Origin: UBA4427 sp046351135
GTDB taxonomy: Bacteria; Myxococcota_A; UBA9160; UBA4427
Length of the DNA: 64,000 bases
Assembly (NCBI GenBank): GCA_046351135.1
Contig: JAXLZA010000002.1
Location: 248,001-312,000, forward strand
Direction of reading: 5' to 3'
The notes below the pieces were generated by a model. The model worked only from the letters and a program-made list of their open reading frames with translations. It ran no database searches and had not been told where the DNA came from. The translations under genes were made by a program, and so were the position numbers. Shown here in pieces: positions 17,077 to 25,271 of this stretch. Position 1 is the first letter of the stretch; every line of letters starts with the position of its first letter.

Positions 17077-18345
17077 GTGAGCGCGAAGCCCGCCGACATC
17101 CGGATCGACGACCTCGCGAGTCCGCGCATGCCCGAGGGCTTCGGCGACTTCGTGAAGTCGATGGCGCCGATGGCCGACGCGCTCGTGCTCGAGCCGGCGG
17201 CGGTGATCGAGGCCGCCTGCAAGAAGACCGGCCTCGACGACTTCGGGCCTTCGGGCTGGGAGCGCGGGCTCGAGGTCGTGCTGCAGGGCCTGCGCGAGGG
17301 GCCCGCGCTGTCGCCGCTCGGGAAGGTCGCGGCGCACGGCGCCGTGCAGCAGTTCCTCGAGAACCGACTCCGCATCGAGGCGCTGATCCGACGCCACCCC
17401 GAGATCCTGGACCTCGCGCTCGAGCCCCCGATCGTGATCGCGGGGCTGCCGCGGAGCGGGACGACCCATCTGCTCAACCTGTTCGGCGCGGATCCGCGGC
17501 TGCGACACCTGCCGTGGTGGGAGGCGCTCGAGCCGGTGCTCGACGACGCCGAGAAGCCGGCGGCCGGCGAGGTCGATCCGCGCTGGACGCGGGCGAAGGC
17601 GGGCATCGACGGGCGCAACGCCCTGCTGCCGCATTTCGACGCGATGCACGAGATGACCGTCGACCACGTCCACGAGGAGATCCATCTGCTCGGGATGGAC
17701 TTCGGCACGATGTACTTCGAGAACATCGGCGTCGGCGGCTCGCCGGTCTACCGCGACTACTATCGCGGCGAGGACCAGACGCCCCACTACCGCTACCTGA
17801 AGCGCGTGCTGCAGGTCCTCTCGTGGCTGCGCGGACCGCGGCGCTGGATCCTGAAGAGTCCGCAGCACCTCGAGCAGCTCGGCCCCCTCGCGACGGTCTT
17901 CCCCGGCGCGACGGTCGTCCTGACCCACCGCGATCCCGTCTCGACGGTCGCCTCGTTCTCGACGATGGTCGCCTACACGACGCGCATGGCCGCGGCGAAG
18001 CCCGACCCGGTCTGGCTGGGCCACTACTGGGCGGAGCGGATCGAGCTCATGCTGCGCGCCTGCGTGCGGGACCGGGCGCTCCAGCCCGCCGACCGCTCCA
18101 TCGACGTGCTCTTCCACGAGTACATGGGCTCGGAGCTCGAGGTCGTGAAGAAGATCTACGCCCTCGCGGGCATGCCCTTCGACGCGGACACCCAGCGGCG
18201 GATCGACGACTACAACACCACGCACCCGCGCGGGCGCTTCGGCCGGGTCGTCTACGACCTCGCCGACTTCGCGCTCGACGGCCGCTCGCTGCGGGAGCGG
18301 TTCCGCTTCTACACGGACCGCTTCCCGGTCCGGCTCGAGTCCTGA
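17077..18345 (+). CDS. Sulfotransferase (Sulfotransfer_3 type)
   Basis: 422 residues, GTG start. The PAPS-binding loop GLPRSGTTH begins at residue 123, and LTHRDPVSTVASF is the 3'-phosphate motif. The long N-terminal helical region and the WILKSPQHLEQLG segment between them are typical of the large bacterial sulfotransferases common in actinobacteria and deltaproteobacteria with lipid or sterol metabolism. DVLFHEYMGSELEVVKKIYALAGMPF matches the conserved late part. It likely sulfates or binds a hydroxylated lipid; no acceptor can be named. It sits 7 nt downstream of ppnP. Confidence 0.88.
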   Translation: MSAKPADIRIDDLASPRMPEGFGDFVKSMAPMADALVLEPAAVIEAACKKTGLDDFGPSGWERGLEVVLQGLREGPALSPLGKVAAHGAVQQFLENRLRIEALIRRHPEILDLALEPPIVIAGLPRSGTTHLLNLFGADPRLRHLPWWEALEPVLDDAEKPAAGEVDPRWTRAKAGIDGRNALLPHFDAMHEMTVDHVHEEIHLLGMDFGTMYFENIGVGGSPVYRDYYRGEDQTPHYRYLKRVLQVLSWLRGPRRWILKSPQHLEQLGPLATVFPGATVVLTHRDPVSTVASFSTMVAYTTRMAAAKPDPVWLGHYWAERIELMLRACVRDRALQPADRSIDVLFHEYMGSELEVVKKIYALAGMPFDADTQRRIDDYNTTHPRGRFGRVVYDLADFALDGRSLRERFRFYTDRFPVRLES

Positions 18346-18417
18346 TCCCGGACGCCCGAGCGATCCCCGCGCGGGCCGAGGCGGCGCGCCGGCGCCCGCC
18401 ACCGGCCCCGCGCGCGA

Positions 18418-18708
18418 TCAGCTCGCGAGCGCCTTGATCTCGGCGAGCGAGAGCTTCTTGCCGGTATCGAAGCGGCGGACGTCGCGGGCCTCGATCTCGC
18501 TCGCCTTGTAGCGGATCGCGGCGCGGTTCGGCGTCCAGAGCCCGAGCTGCGTGCGCGGATACGACGTCAGCATCGACTCGGTCACCTTCTTGAGGACGTC
18601 GCGCAGGACGACGTCGCCGTTCGCGTCGACGACGACGCGCTCGGCGCCGAGCTCGGTGTTGGTCAGCGTCTTGAAGACGACGAGGGGCTTGGCATCGAAT
18701 TCGGACAT
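18418..18708 (-). CDS. Small conserved-looking hypothetical protein
   Basis: 96 residues from ATG 18708, which has GAGG at the right distance; an ATG 9 nt upstream (18717) has worse spacing. No signal peptide or membrane segment. The sequence is a strand-rich start (KPLVVFKTLTNTELGAERVVVDANGDVVLRDVL), a helix, then a Lys-rich end (GKKLSLAEIKALAS). I do not recognise the family. It is followed across 72 bp by the convergent sulfotransferase. The coding signal looks real because the reading frame is compact and the ribosome site is good. Confidence 0.6.
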   Translation of the reverse strand: MSEFDAKPLVVFKTLTNTELGAERVVVDANGDVVLRDVLKKVTESMLTSYPRTQLGLWTPNRAAIRYKASEIEARDVRRFDTGKKLSLAEIKALAS

Positions 18709-18972
18709 GGGGGTCATCCTCGGTAGCAGGGTTTGCGGCCCCGGACGTTAAATCAGGGACGGGGGGGCTGCAAAGGCCGCGGCCCCGCGGAATCGCACTC
18801 GGAAGCTCACCGCGACGCCATTCCGTCGCCACGATCCGACGGCATGCTGGACGGGCCTCCCCGAGCTCGAAACGCAGAGGCGGTCGAAGACGAGGCATCG
18901 AGTGGCTGAAGTCGACTCGGGGGGGCCTGCTCGATCATCCCGCGGTGGCCGACGGGCCGGCCGGCGGGGGGT

Positions 18973-19650
18973 CTACGAGCGCTTCGGGATCCGCGCGAGC
19001 GCACCGTCCACCAGGCGCTCCAGGACCTCGATCTCGCTCGGGGCAAAGGGCACGTTCGGCTTCGGGAGCAGGCTGCTCGCGGTGCAGCGCCAGAGCTCCG
19101 ACCTTCCGTCCGCCCCGAGCGCGCGCAGCACCACGATCGCTTCGGTGCGCTCCTCGGTCCGGGCTCCGTTCGCGTCGGTGTCGGCGGTGTAGGTCCGGCG
19201 GGCCACCGACTGCTCGAGCAGGACGAGCTCGAGCGTCACGGGACCGGCCCCAGCGCCGGTCGCGTCCGCCCGTCCGCCGTTCCCGCTCCCGTCGACGACC
19301 GGATGGGCCCCGGCCCGGAGGCCCTCCCGGACCCGCTCGAGCAAGGCCGCCGTGGTCGCCGGCGCGATCATGGGGCCCGTTGCCGGCCTGGTCGGGGCGA
19401 GGCGGACCTCGATGGCCGTCGCATCGCGAAGCGCGCCCGGGTTGCTCGCGGCGACGTGGATCCGTGGATTCACGCAGGCCGACGCCACGGCGACCCACGC
19501 GATCGCGAGGCCGATCATCCAGCGCGGAAGCCCCCGCGACGGCGGCCGGCCGGGCTCGCGCGGCGGGGTGTGGCCCGGCGACGTTCCGGCGGCTCGGCCG
19601 AGGTCGCCTCCCGCGAGGCGTCTCGAGCGGGTCCTCATGCTGATCGTCAC
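18973..19650 (-). CDS. Putative lipoprotein of unknown function
   Basis: 225 residues from a GTG at 19650 that has GGAGGA 5 nt upstream; ATG 19638 and ATG 19518 are alternatives in the same frame. A hydrophobic segment MIGLAIAWVAVASAC contains a lipobox (VASAC), so the mature protein should be an acylated periplasmic protein, though the segment before it is unusually long for a signal peptide unless ATG 19518 is used. The mature part has a strand-helix pattern (ATAIEVRLAP, LLERVREGLRAG, VTLELVLLEQSVARRTY, EAIVVLRALG, LWRCTASSLLP) reminiscent of small LPS-assembly or NlpB-type lipoproteins, but no family is recognised. The APH-type kinase gene lies 76 bp upstream on the same strand. Confidence 0.6.
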   Translation of the reverse strand: MTISMRTRSRRLAGGDLGRAAGTSPGHTPPREPGRPPSRGLPRWMIGLAIAWVAVASACVNPRIHVAASNPGALRDATAIEVRLAPTRPATGPMIAPATTAALLERVREGLRAGAHPVVDGSGNGGRADATGAGAGPVTLELVLLEQSVARRTYTADTDANGARTEERTEAIVVLRALGADGRSELWRCTASSLLPKPNVPFAPSEIEVLERLVDGALARIPKRS

Positions 19651-19726
19651 GCCGTCCTCCCCGAGTGCATCTTCGTCCACCGACGGCGCCGCGAACGCCG
19701 GCACCGTCCCGGCGGGTGGCTCCGCG

Positions 19727-20791
19727 TCAGCGGCGGTCGAGCGCGCTCGCGGCCTCCTGGGCACAGTCGAGCATCCATTCGACGCGCTTCATCGTGTCGT
19801 CGAGATTCGCCGACGCGGCCAGACCGCCCCCCGCACCGGCCCGCAGGCGGGCGACGACGCCTTCGACGAGGCAGGCCATCTTCCACCAGCTGAAGGCCCG
19901 ATAGTAGTCGAGCTCGGACAGGTCGAGCCCGGATCGGTTCGCGTACATTTCGATGGCATCTGCGCGACGGGGAAATGACGGATGGCGCGTCGGCGACGGC
20001 GAGCCGAAGTCGTGGGGCTCGCCGGGATCGCTCCAGTAGAGGATCGACCAGCAGAAGTCCGCCACGGGGTCGCCCAGGGTACAGAGCTCCCAGTCGAGGA
20101 CGGCGACGATGCGGTCGTCGGCGCCGAGGACGGTGTTGTCGAAGCGGTAGTCGCCGTGGACGAGGCCGACCCGCTGCTGGCGCGGGATGCGACGCGAGAG
20201 CAGCGCGTGGAGCGAGTGGACGAGGGGCAGCTCCCGGGACTTCGCGGCCTCGTACTGCCGCAGCCAGCGCGAGAGCTGGCGCTCGACGTAGGCGTCCCGG
20301 CGACCGAGATCGCCGAGGCCGACGGCGTCGGCTTCGAGGGTGTGCATCGAGACCTGGACGTCGATCAGGCTCTCTGCGGCGCGCCGGCAGCGGGCGGCGT
20401 CCATGTCGGCGGCGTCGGCGGGACCGCGCAGGATCCGCCCCTCGGCGAAGGCCATCACGTAGAACTCGGCTCCGACGATCGAAGGGTCGTGGCAGTAGGC
20501 GAGGGCGGCCGGGACCGGGACGCCGCATTCCGCGTGGGCGTCGAGAGCCGCCATGATCTTCCACTCGCGGGCCATGTCGTGGGCGGTGGCGATGCGCGCG
20601 CGCTCCGGGGGCCTGCGCAGGGCGAAGCGGCGCCCGCTGCTCGTCTCGACGCGATAGGTCAGGTTCGAGCCGCCGGCGGCCACGAGCTCGAACGAGAGCT
20701 CGCCCTCGGCCCCCGCGACGTTCTCCTTCATCCAACGGCTCACCGCCGGAACGTCGAGGCCGCGGACGCGGCCGGAATCGGACTCGCTCAT
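19727..20791 (-). CDS. Phosphotransferase (APH / ACAD10-11 kinase-like)
   Basis: 354 residues. The Gly-rich loop AAGGSNLTYRVET, the Lys/Arg region RFALRRPP, the Brenner motif HGDYRFDN and the metal-binding DWELCTLGDPVAD are those of the APH phosphotransferase family. The DFCWSILYW ending and overall layout match the kinase domain fused to acyl-CoA dehydrogenases in ACAD10/ACAD11, which phosphorylate 4-hydroxy-acyl-CoAs. Antibiotic resistance is therefore less likely than lipid metabolism. The gene is divergent from an MFS transporter across a 197 bp gap holding a perfect inverted repeat. A second member lies at 46991. Confidence 0.88.
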   Translation of the reverse strand: MSESDSGRVRGLDVPAVSRWMKENVAGAEGELSFELVAAGGSNLTYRVETSSGRRFALRRPPERARIATAHDMAREWKIMAALDAHAECGVPVPAALAYCHDPSIVGAEFYVMAFAEGRILRGPADAADMDAARCRRAAESLIDVQVSMHTLEADAVGLGDLGRRDAYVERQLSRWLRQYEAAKSRELPLVHSLHALLSRRIPRQQRVGLVHGDYRFDNTVLGADDRIVAVLDWELCTLGDPVADFCWSILYWSDPGEPHDFGSPSPTRHPSFPRRADAIEMYANRSGLDLSELDYYRAFSWWKMACLVEGVVARLRAGAGGGLAASANLDDTMKRVEWMLDCAQEAASALDRR

Positions 20792-20874
20792 GGATCTCTC
20801 CGGATTCCGAGCACCGCTCCGGGATGCGCAGCCGGGCGCGTCGCGGGGCGGGGCGATCGAGGGGACGCCGGGCT

Positions 20875-20892
20875 CGGACGGAGGTCCGTCCG
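20875..20892. promoter_or_regulatory. 18-bp perfect inverted repeat, candidate operator
   Basis: CGGACGGA and TCCGTCCG are separated by GG in the gap between the divergent APH kinase and MFS genes. The position and two-fold symmetry suit a dimeric repressor, although short palindromes also arise by chance in GC-rich DNA. No regulator gene is adjacent. Confidence 0.3.
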
Positions 20893-20988
20893 GCCGGCCG
20901 GGTGGACGGTCGCCGAGGCTATCACACGCGTCCCGGTGCTCACGCGCGGCTCGATTCTGACGTATACCCCGACCGGGGCCGAGCCGGC

Positions 20989-22278
20989 ATGGCGGCGGTC
21001 CCGGGGAGCAGCGGGTTGAGCGGCGAGTCGGCACCGGATCAGGCGGCGGAGCGGGCGGAAGCGGACGGATCGCATCCGGTCCTCGCGACCTTCCGGCTGC
21101 CCTTCTACGCCCGGCTCTGGAGCTCGAACCTGCTGCAGTTCATCTGCTTCCAGGTCCTGTTCCTGGCGATGCAGTGGCTCGTCACCTCCCTCTCGGAGCT
21201 GCGCAGTGCGGTCGGGCTGATGGGCTTCGTCCAGGGCGGGACGATCGCGCTCGTCTCGCCGGTGGCGGGGGTGATCGTCGATCGCGCATCGAAGCGGAAC
21301 CTGATCGTCGCCGGTCGGATCGCGATGGGATCGATCTCGCTCCTCGTCGCCTTCCTCGTCTGGTCGGAGCAGGTCGCCTACTGGATGCTGCTCTCGGTCT
21401 CGATCATCGGCGGGCTCGTCGCGTCGGTGCTCGGACCTGCGACGCAGACCTACGTCGTCGACGTCGTCGGGCGCGAGCGGACCCACGAAGCGATCTCGCT
21501 CAACGCCATGGGGACCTCCTTCGGGACGATGGGGGGCGGCGCGCTGGCGGGGGTGCTCGTCGGCGTCCTCGGCATCGTCGCGACCTACTTCTCGGCGGCT
21601 CTCGGCGTGCTGCTGGCGGCGGCCCTCGTGTTCACGATCCCGATGCTCGGGCGATCGGCGCGGCACGAGGAGCGCCGCTCGCCCTGGGCGGATCTGCGCG
21701 AGGGCTACGCCTACGTCCGCGAGCGCCCGCCGCTGCTGCTGGCGCTGCTCGCCTGTGCGATGTCGCTCTTCAATGGTGCCCTCAATCCGATGCGCCCGAT
21801 CTTCGCGCGCCACGTCCTCGACGTCGGCGCGTCGGGCTTCGGCCTGCTCTCCGCGGCCCATGGGGTCGGGACCTTCGTGGCGGCGCTCGGCGTGATGCTC
21901 CGCCCGCCCCATCCGCGCCACGTCGGGCTGCTGATCGCCGGCACGATGCTCGGCTACGCCTCCGGTCTCGTGCTCTACGCCTTCGGGTTCTCCTTCGCCT
22001 GGGCCCTCGGCGTCGAGGTCTGGCTCGGGTTCACCGGCCAGCTCTGGAACGTCGTCGCCGTCGTGGGCTTCCAGCTCGCGGTGCCCGAGGCGATGCGGGG
22101 GCGCGTTCTCAGCATGGTCTTCACCCTGGCGCAGCTCGGCTTCGTCGGAATCCTCGGCGTCGGGGCCCTCGCGGACGCAGTCGGGGACCAGCTCGCCCTC
22201 GGCCTGTTCGGGGCGATCCCGACGGTCCTGCTGGCCGGCTTGATGGCCTTCGGCTGGAAGACGCTCAAGCAGATGTGA
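20989..22278 (+). CDS. MFS transporter (MFS_3, EntS-like)
   Basis: 429 residues from ATG 20989; a TTG at 21016 has a GGGGAGC site and could be the true start. The cytoplasmic N-terminal stretch LATFRLPFYARLWSSNLLQ followed by about 11-12 membrane segments, the loop-2/3 motif VIVDRASKRNLIV (G-x-x-x-D-R-x-x-[KR]) and the amphipathic YAYVRERPPLLLALL region are typical of the EntS/MFS_3 exporter group. It probably exports a small hydrophobic molecule. Its stop is 8 nt before the SGNH hydrolase start, so the two form a transcription unit. Confidence 0.88.
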   Translation: MAAVPGSSGLSGESAPDQAAERAEADGSHPVLATFRLPFYARLWSSNLLQFICFQVLFLAMQWLVTSLSELRSAVGLMGFVQGGTIALVSPVAGVIVDRASKRNLIVAGRIAMGSISLLVAFLVWSEQVAYWMLLSVSIIGGLVASVLGPATQTYVVDVVGRERTHEAISLNAMGTSFGTMGGGALAGVLVGVLGIVATYFSAALGVLLAAALVFTIPMLGRSARHEERRSPWADLREGYAYVRERPPLLLALLACAMSLFNGALNPMRPIFARHVLDVGASGFGLLSAAHGVGTFVAALGVMLRPPHPRHVGLLIAGTMLGYASGLVLYAFGFSFAWALGVEVWLGFTGQLWNVVAVVGFQLAVPEAMRGRVLSMVFTLAQLGFVGILGVGALADAVGDQLALGLFGAIPTVLLAGLMAFGWKTLKQM

Positions 22279-22286
22279 GGTTCGAC

Positions 22287-22985
22287 GTGAAGAAGCTCGC
22301 GATCGGGCTGCTCGTCCTCGTGCTCCTCGCCCTCGGCGCCGTCGGGGCTTATCTCCGCTACATGAGCGGCGCGGCCGAAGATCCGGCGTTCTTCGCCTCG
22401 GAGATCGAGGCCTTTCTCGAGGCGGACCGCGCGGCGCCGCCCGCGCCGGGGCAGATCGTCTTCGTCGGCAGCTCGAGCATCCGCTTCTGGACGACCCTCG
22501 CCGAGGACATGGCGCCGCTTCGCGTCGTCCGTCGCGGGTTTGGCGGCGCGCATCTCGCCCACGTCGTGCACGAGGCGCCGCGCATCGTGATCCCCTACGC
22601 CCCGCGTGCCGTCGTCGTCTATGCCGGGGACAACGACATCGGCGCCGGCAAGAGCGCCGAGACCGTCGTCGCCGACTTCGAGGCGCTCGTCGCGCTGCTG
22701 CGGGCCTCGCTTCCCGAGACCGACGTCTGGTTCCTGTCGATCAAGCCCTCGCGCCTGCGCGCGAGCCTCTGGCCCGAGATGGCGAAGGCGAACGAGCGCA
22801 TCGAGGCCCTCGCGGACGCGGACCCGCGCCTCTACTTCCTCGACGTCGGGAGCGTCCTGCTCGGACCCGACGGCGCGCCGGACGCCGCCTTCTTCCGCTT
22901 CGACGGTCTGCATCTGAACGCCGACGGCTATGCCGCCTGGACCAAGGTCGTGAAGCCGGCGCTGCTCGCCGCCTACGGGTCCTGA
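22287..22985 (+). CDS. Membrane-anchored SGNH/GDSL hydrolase
   Basis: 232 residues, GTG start. Residues 3-24 are one hydrophobic segment (KLAIGLLVLVLLALGAVGAYL), an N-terminal anchor or signal. The SGNH blocks follow in order: FVGSSSIRFW (nucleophile Ser, block I), GFGGAHL (Gly, block II), YAGDNDIG (Asn, block III) and DGLHLNADGY (Asp-x-x-His, block V). It is likely a periplasmic esterase, acyl hydrolase or deacetylase. It is translationally close to the MFS gene, so it may process or modify the exported compound. Substrate unknown. Confidence 0.88.
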   Translation: MKKLAIGLLVLVLLALGAVGAYLRYMSGAAEDPAFFASEIEAFLEADRAAPPAPGQIVFVGSSSIRFWTTLAEDMAPLRVVRRGFGGAHLAHVVHEAPRIVIPYAPRAVVVYAGDNDIGAGKSAETVVADFEALVALLRASLPETDVWFLSIKPSRLRASLWPEMAKANERIEALADADPRLYFLDVGSVLLGPDGAPDAAFFRFDGLHLNADGYAAWTKVVKPALLAAYGS

Positions 22986-22990
22986 GCGAC

Positions 22991-23022
22991 GGCGCCTCGC
23001 GACGGTTCCGCGCCGAGGCGCC
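22991..23022 (+). terminator. Hairpin after the SGNH hydrolase, candidate terminator
   Basis: GGCGCCTCG pairs with CGAGGCGCC (9 bp, perfect) around a 14-nt loop, starting 5 nt after the hydrolase stop. There is no T-run after it, so intrinsic termination is uncertain, but stable GC hairpins without U tracts are common at gene ends in GC-rich genomes. Confidence 0.4.
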
Positions 23023-23121
23023 CCCGACCGGCGGACCGGCGCGCCCGCGCCCGCGCCCGCGGCCGCCGTGCGCCGTGCGCTAGTCTGCGCTGCGACTCCA
23101 CGTCGCCAAGGGGGACTCGCC

Positions 23122-23727
23122 GTGTCGAAGATCGCGCGCAGGACGTTCAGGCTCGTTTCCGGACTCGCTCTCGTCGCGGGGCTCCTCGGCCTGACCGGCT
23201 GCGGCTACAACCAGATCCAGGCCGAGGACGAAGCGGTGAAGGCCGCCTTCTCGGAGATCTCGAACCAGTACCAGCGCCGGGCCGACCTGATCCCGAACCT
23301 GGTGAGCACGGTGAAGGGGGCCGCCGACTTCGAGAAGCAGACCCTCGAGGCCGTCGTCGAGGCGCGCTCGAAGGCGACGAGCATCGAGGTGACGCCCGAG
23401 CTGGTGAACGATCCGGTCGCGCTGCAGAAGTTCATGGACGCCCAGGGCCAGCTCTCGAGCGCGCTCTCGCGGCTCTTCGCCGTCGCCGAGTCCTACCCCC
23501 AGCTGAAGGCGACCGAGGCCTTCCGCGATCTGCAGGCCCAGATCGAGGGCACCGAGAACCGCATCACCGTCGCCCGCGGCCGCTACATCGAGTCCGTCCA
23601 GGCCTACAACACCCTGGTTCGATCGTTCCCGGCCGTGCTGACCGCGAAGGTGATCGGCGCCGCGCCGAAGCCGACCTTCGAGGCCCGCGCCGACGTCGGC
23701 GACAAGCCGCCGCAGGTCCAGTTCTGA
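23122..23727 (+). CDS. lemA: LemA family lipoprotein
   Basis: 201 residues from a GTG at 23122, with a purine-rich AAGGGGG site. The signal ends in the lipobox LTGC, so the protein should be lipid-anchored, unlike the transmembrane form of many LemA proteins. The body is helical and matches LemA: GYNQIQAEDEAVKAAFSEISNQYQRRADLIPNLVSTVKG, then VVEARSKATS, LSRLFAVAESYPQLKA and the ENRITVARGRYIESVQAYN segment, ending RSFPAVLTAKVIG. LemA is commonly encoded with TPM-domain proteins, as here. The exact role (envelope or membrane-stress related) is not known. Confidence 0.93.
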   Translation: MSKIARRTFRLVSGLALVAGLLGLTGCGYNQIQAEDEAVKAAFSEISNQYQRRADLIPNLVSTVKGAADFEKQTLEAVVEARSKATSIEVTPELVNDPVALQKFMDAQGQLSSALSRLFAVAESYPQLKATEAFRDLQAQIEGTENRITVARGRYIESVQAYNTLVRSFPAVLTAKVIGAAPKPTFEARADVGDKPPQVQF

Positions 23728-24635
23728 TCCGCGCCGCCGCCGGTGCCGCTCGGCCCGCGCTGGCTCTGCTCGCGCTGATCCTGCTCGTCGCGGCGCCGGG
23801 CCGGGCGCTGCTCGAGGTCCGGCCGCTCGCGGCCCGCGTCAACGACGAGGCGGGGCTCCTCGCGCCCGACGAGGCCCGCGCCCTCGAGGACGAGCTCGCC
23901 GCCTTCGAGCGCGAGACCGGCCACCAGATCGCCGTCCTGACGGTGAAGACGCTCGAGGGCGAGGCGATCGAGTCCTTCGCGCTGCGGGTCGCCGAGGCCT
24001 GGAAGCTCGGCGACGCGAAGCGCGACGACGGTGCGCTCGTCGTCGTCGCCAGCGAGGACCGCAAGGCGCGCATCGAGGTCGGCTACGGCCTCGAGGGCGT
24101 CCTCCCCGACGCGCTGGCCGCGCGGATCCTGCGCGAGCAGATGATCCCGTGGTTCAAGCGGGGCGAGATGGGGCAGGGCGTTCGCGCGGGCGTCGAGGCG
24201 GTCCTGCTCGCGGCGCGCGGCGAGGTCGTGCCCACCACGGAGCGGGGGCGCGAGCGGGGCGAGGGGGCGCCGTCGACGGTGCAGGCGGTGCTGATCGCGG
24301 TGCTCCTCGGCGCCTTCATCGGGGGCAATCTCGGGCGGATCTCGCGGATCTTCGGCTCGCTGGTGGGCGGCTCGCTCGCGGCCTTCGTCGCCTTCCTGCT
24401 GACGGCGCTGCTCTCGGCCTCGCTGCTCGCGGCGCTCGCGGGCTTCTTCTCCTCGCTCCTCTTCTCCCTGGCCCCGACCGGTCCGGGGCTCCACGGGCGC
24501 GGGCCGGGCGGCTGGCGCGGCGGAGGCTACGGCGGCTGGGGTGGTGGATTCGGCGGTGGGGGCTTCGGGGGCGGCGGGGGCTTCAGCGGGGGCGGCGGCG
24601 GTTTCGGGGGCGGCGGTGCCTCGGGGAGCTGGTAG
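23724..24635 (+). CDS. TPM-domain membrane protein (YgcG-like), unusual start
   Basis: About 303 residues if translation begins at the CTG at 23724, which overlaps the lemA stop as CTGA. In this frame there is no ATG, GTG or TTG from well inside lemA until a GTG at 23943, yet that late GTG would remove the signal peptide (ARPALALLALILLVAAPGRA) and the TPM opening (VNDEAGLLAPDEARALEDEL). The TPM domain (about 40-165) continues through QIAVLTV, WKLGDAKRDDGALVVVASEDRKARIEVGYGLEG and MIPWFKRGEMGQGV. Then come hydrophobic membrane segments and a Gly-rich tail (GGGFGGGG type). The module may relate to membrane-protein or photosystem-like quality control, but bacterial function is unclear. A frameshift or base error is the other explanation for the missing start. 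Confidence 0.82.
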   Translation: MIRAAAGAARPALALLALILLVAAPGRALLEVRPLAARVNDEAGLLAPDEARALEDELAAFERETGHQIAVLTVKTLEGEAIESFALRVAEAWKLGDAKRDDGALVVVASEDRKARIEVGYGLEGVLPDALAARILREQMIPWFKRGEMGQGVRAGVEAVLLAARGEVVPTTERGRERGEGAPSTVQAVLIAVLLGAFIGGNLGRISRIFGSLVGGSLAAFVAFLLTALLSASLLAALAGFFSSLLFSLAPTGPGLHGRGPGGWRGGGYGGWGGGFGGGGFGGGGGFSGGGGGFGGGGASGSW

Positions 24636-25268
24636 ATGAGGCCTTCGAGTCTGATCGGGCCCGCGGATCGCGAGCGGGTCGAGGCGGCGGTCCGGGCGGC
24701 GGAGTCCGGGACCTCGGGCGAGATCGTCGTCCAGGTCGTGCGCCGCTCGGACGAATTCGCGGTCGCGCCGTGGCGCTTCGCGGTCGGGCTCGCCGCGCTC
24801 GTCCTGCTCGCCGCCGACTGGATCGCACCGGCTTCGTCGCTGCTCGGGCTCTTCGCCGGCCAGTGTGCGGCGGTGGTCGCGGCCCATCTCGCCTGTCGGC
24901 TCGATCCGATCCGGCGTCTCTGCCTGCGGGAGGACGAGCTCGAGCGGGCGGCCCGGCGCGGCGCCCTCGACGCCTTCCGGCTCCACGTGGCACGCCGGAC
25001 CGAGGGCCGCACGGGCATCCTGCTCTACGTCTCGCTCCTCGAGCATCGGGTCGTCGTGCTCGGCGACGAGGCCGTCGATCGGGCTCTCGGCGAGGGGGAG
25101 TCGTGGACGGCGGTCGTGGACTGCGTGCTCGAGGGGATCCGGAGCGGGCGGGCGGCGGACGGGATCGTGCGCGCCGTCGAGCGCTGTGGTGCGATGCTCG
25201 CGCGACCGCTGCCCCGGCAGGCCGACGATCGCGACGAGATCGCCCAGGGCCTGATCCTGACGGACTGA
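24636..25268 (+). CDS. TPM-domain membrane protein, second copy
   Basis: 210 residues. The ATG follows the previous stop directly. It begins IGPADRERVEAAVRAAESGTSGEIVVQVVRRSD, the TPM opening found in the shorter YgcG-like partner. Two hydrophobic stretches (FAVGLAALVLLAADWI and LLGLFAGQCAAVVAAHL) span the membrane in the middle of the domain. TGILLYVSLLEHRVVVLGDEAVDRAL, then IRSGRAADGIVRAVERCGAML, complete it. The lemA-TPM-TPM order is a frequent bacterial arrangement, so the three products probably act together at the inner membrane. Confidence 0.88.
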   Translation: MRPSSLIGPADRERVEAAVRAAESGTSGEIVVQVVRRSDEFAVAPWRFAVGLAALVLLAADWIAPASSLLGLFAGQCAAVVAAHLACRLDPIRRLCLREDELERAARRGALDAFRLHVARRTEGRTGILLYVSLLEHRVVVLGDEAVDRALGEGESWTAVVDCVLEGIRSGRAADGIVRAVERCGAMLARPLPRQADDRDEIAQGLILTD

Positions 25269-25271
25269 AGC

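Noticed and set aside
23041..23075. GCGCCC-rich stretch before lemA as a regulatory repeat
   Set aside because: Simple GC-rich sequence likely due to base composition; no symmetry or spacing pattern.
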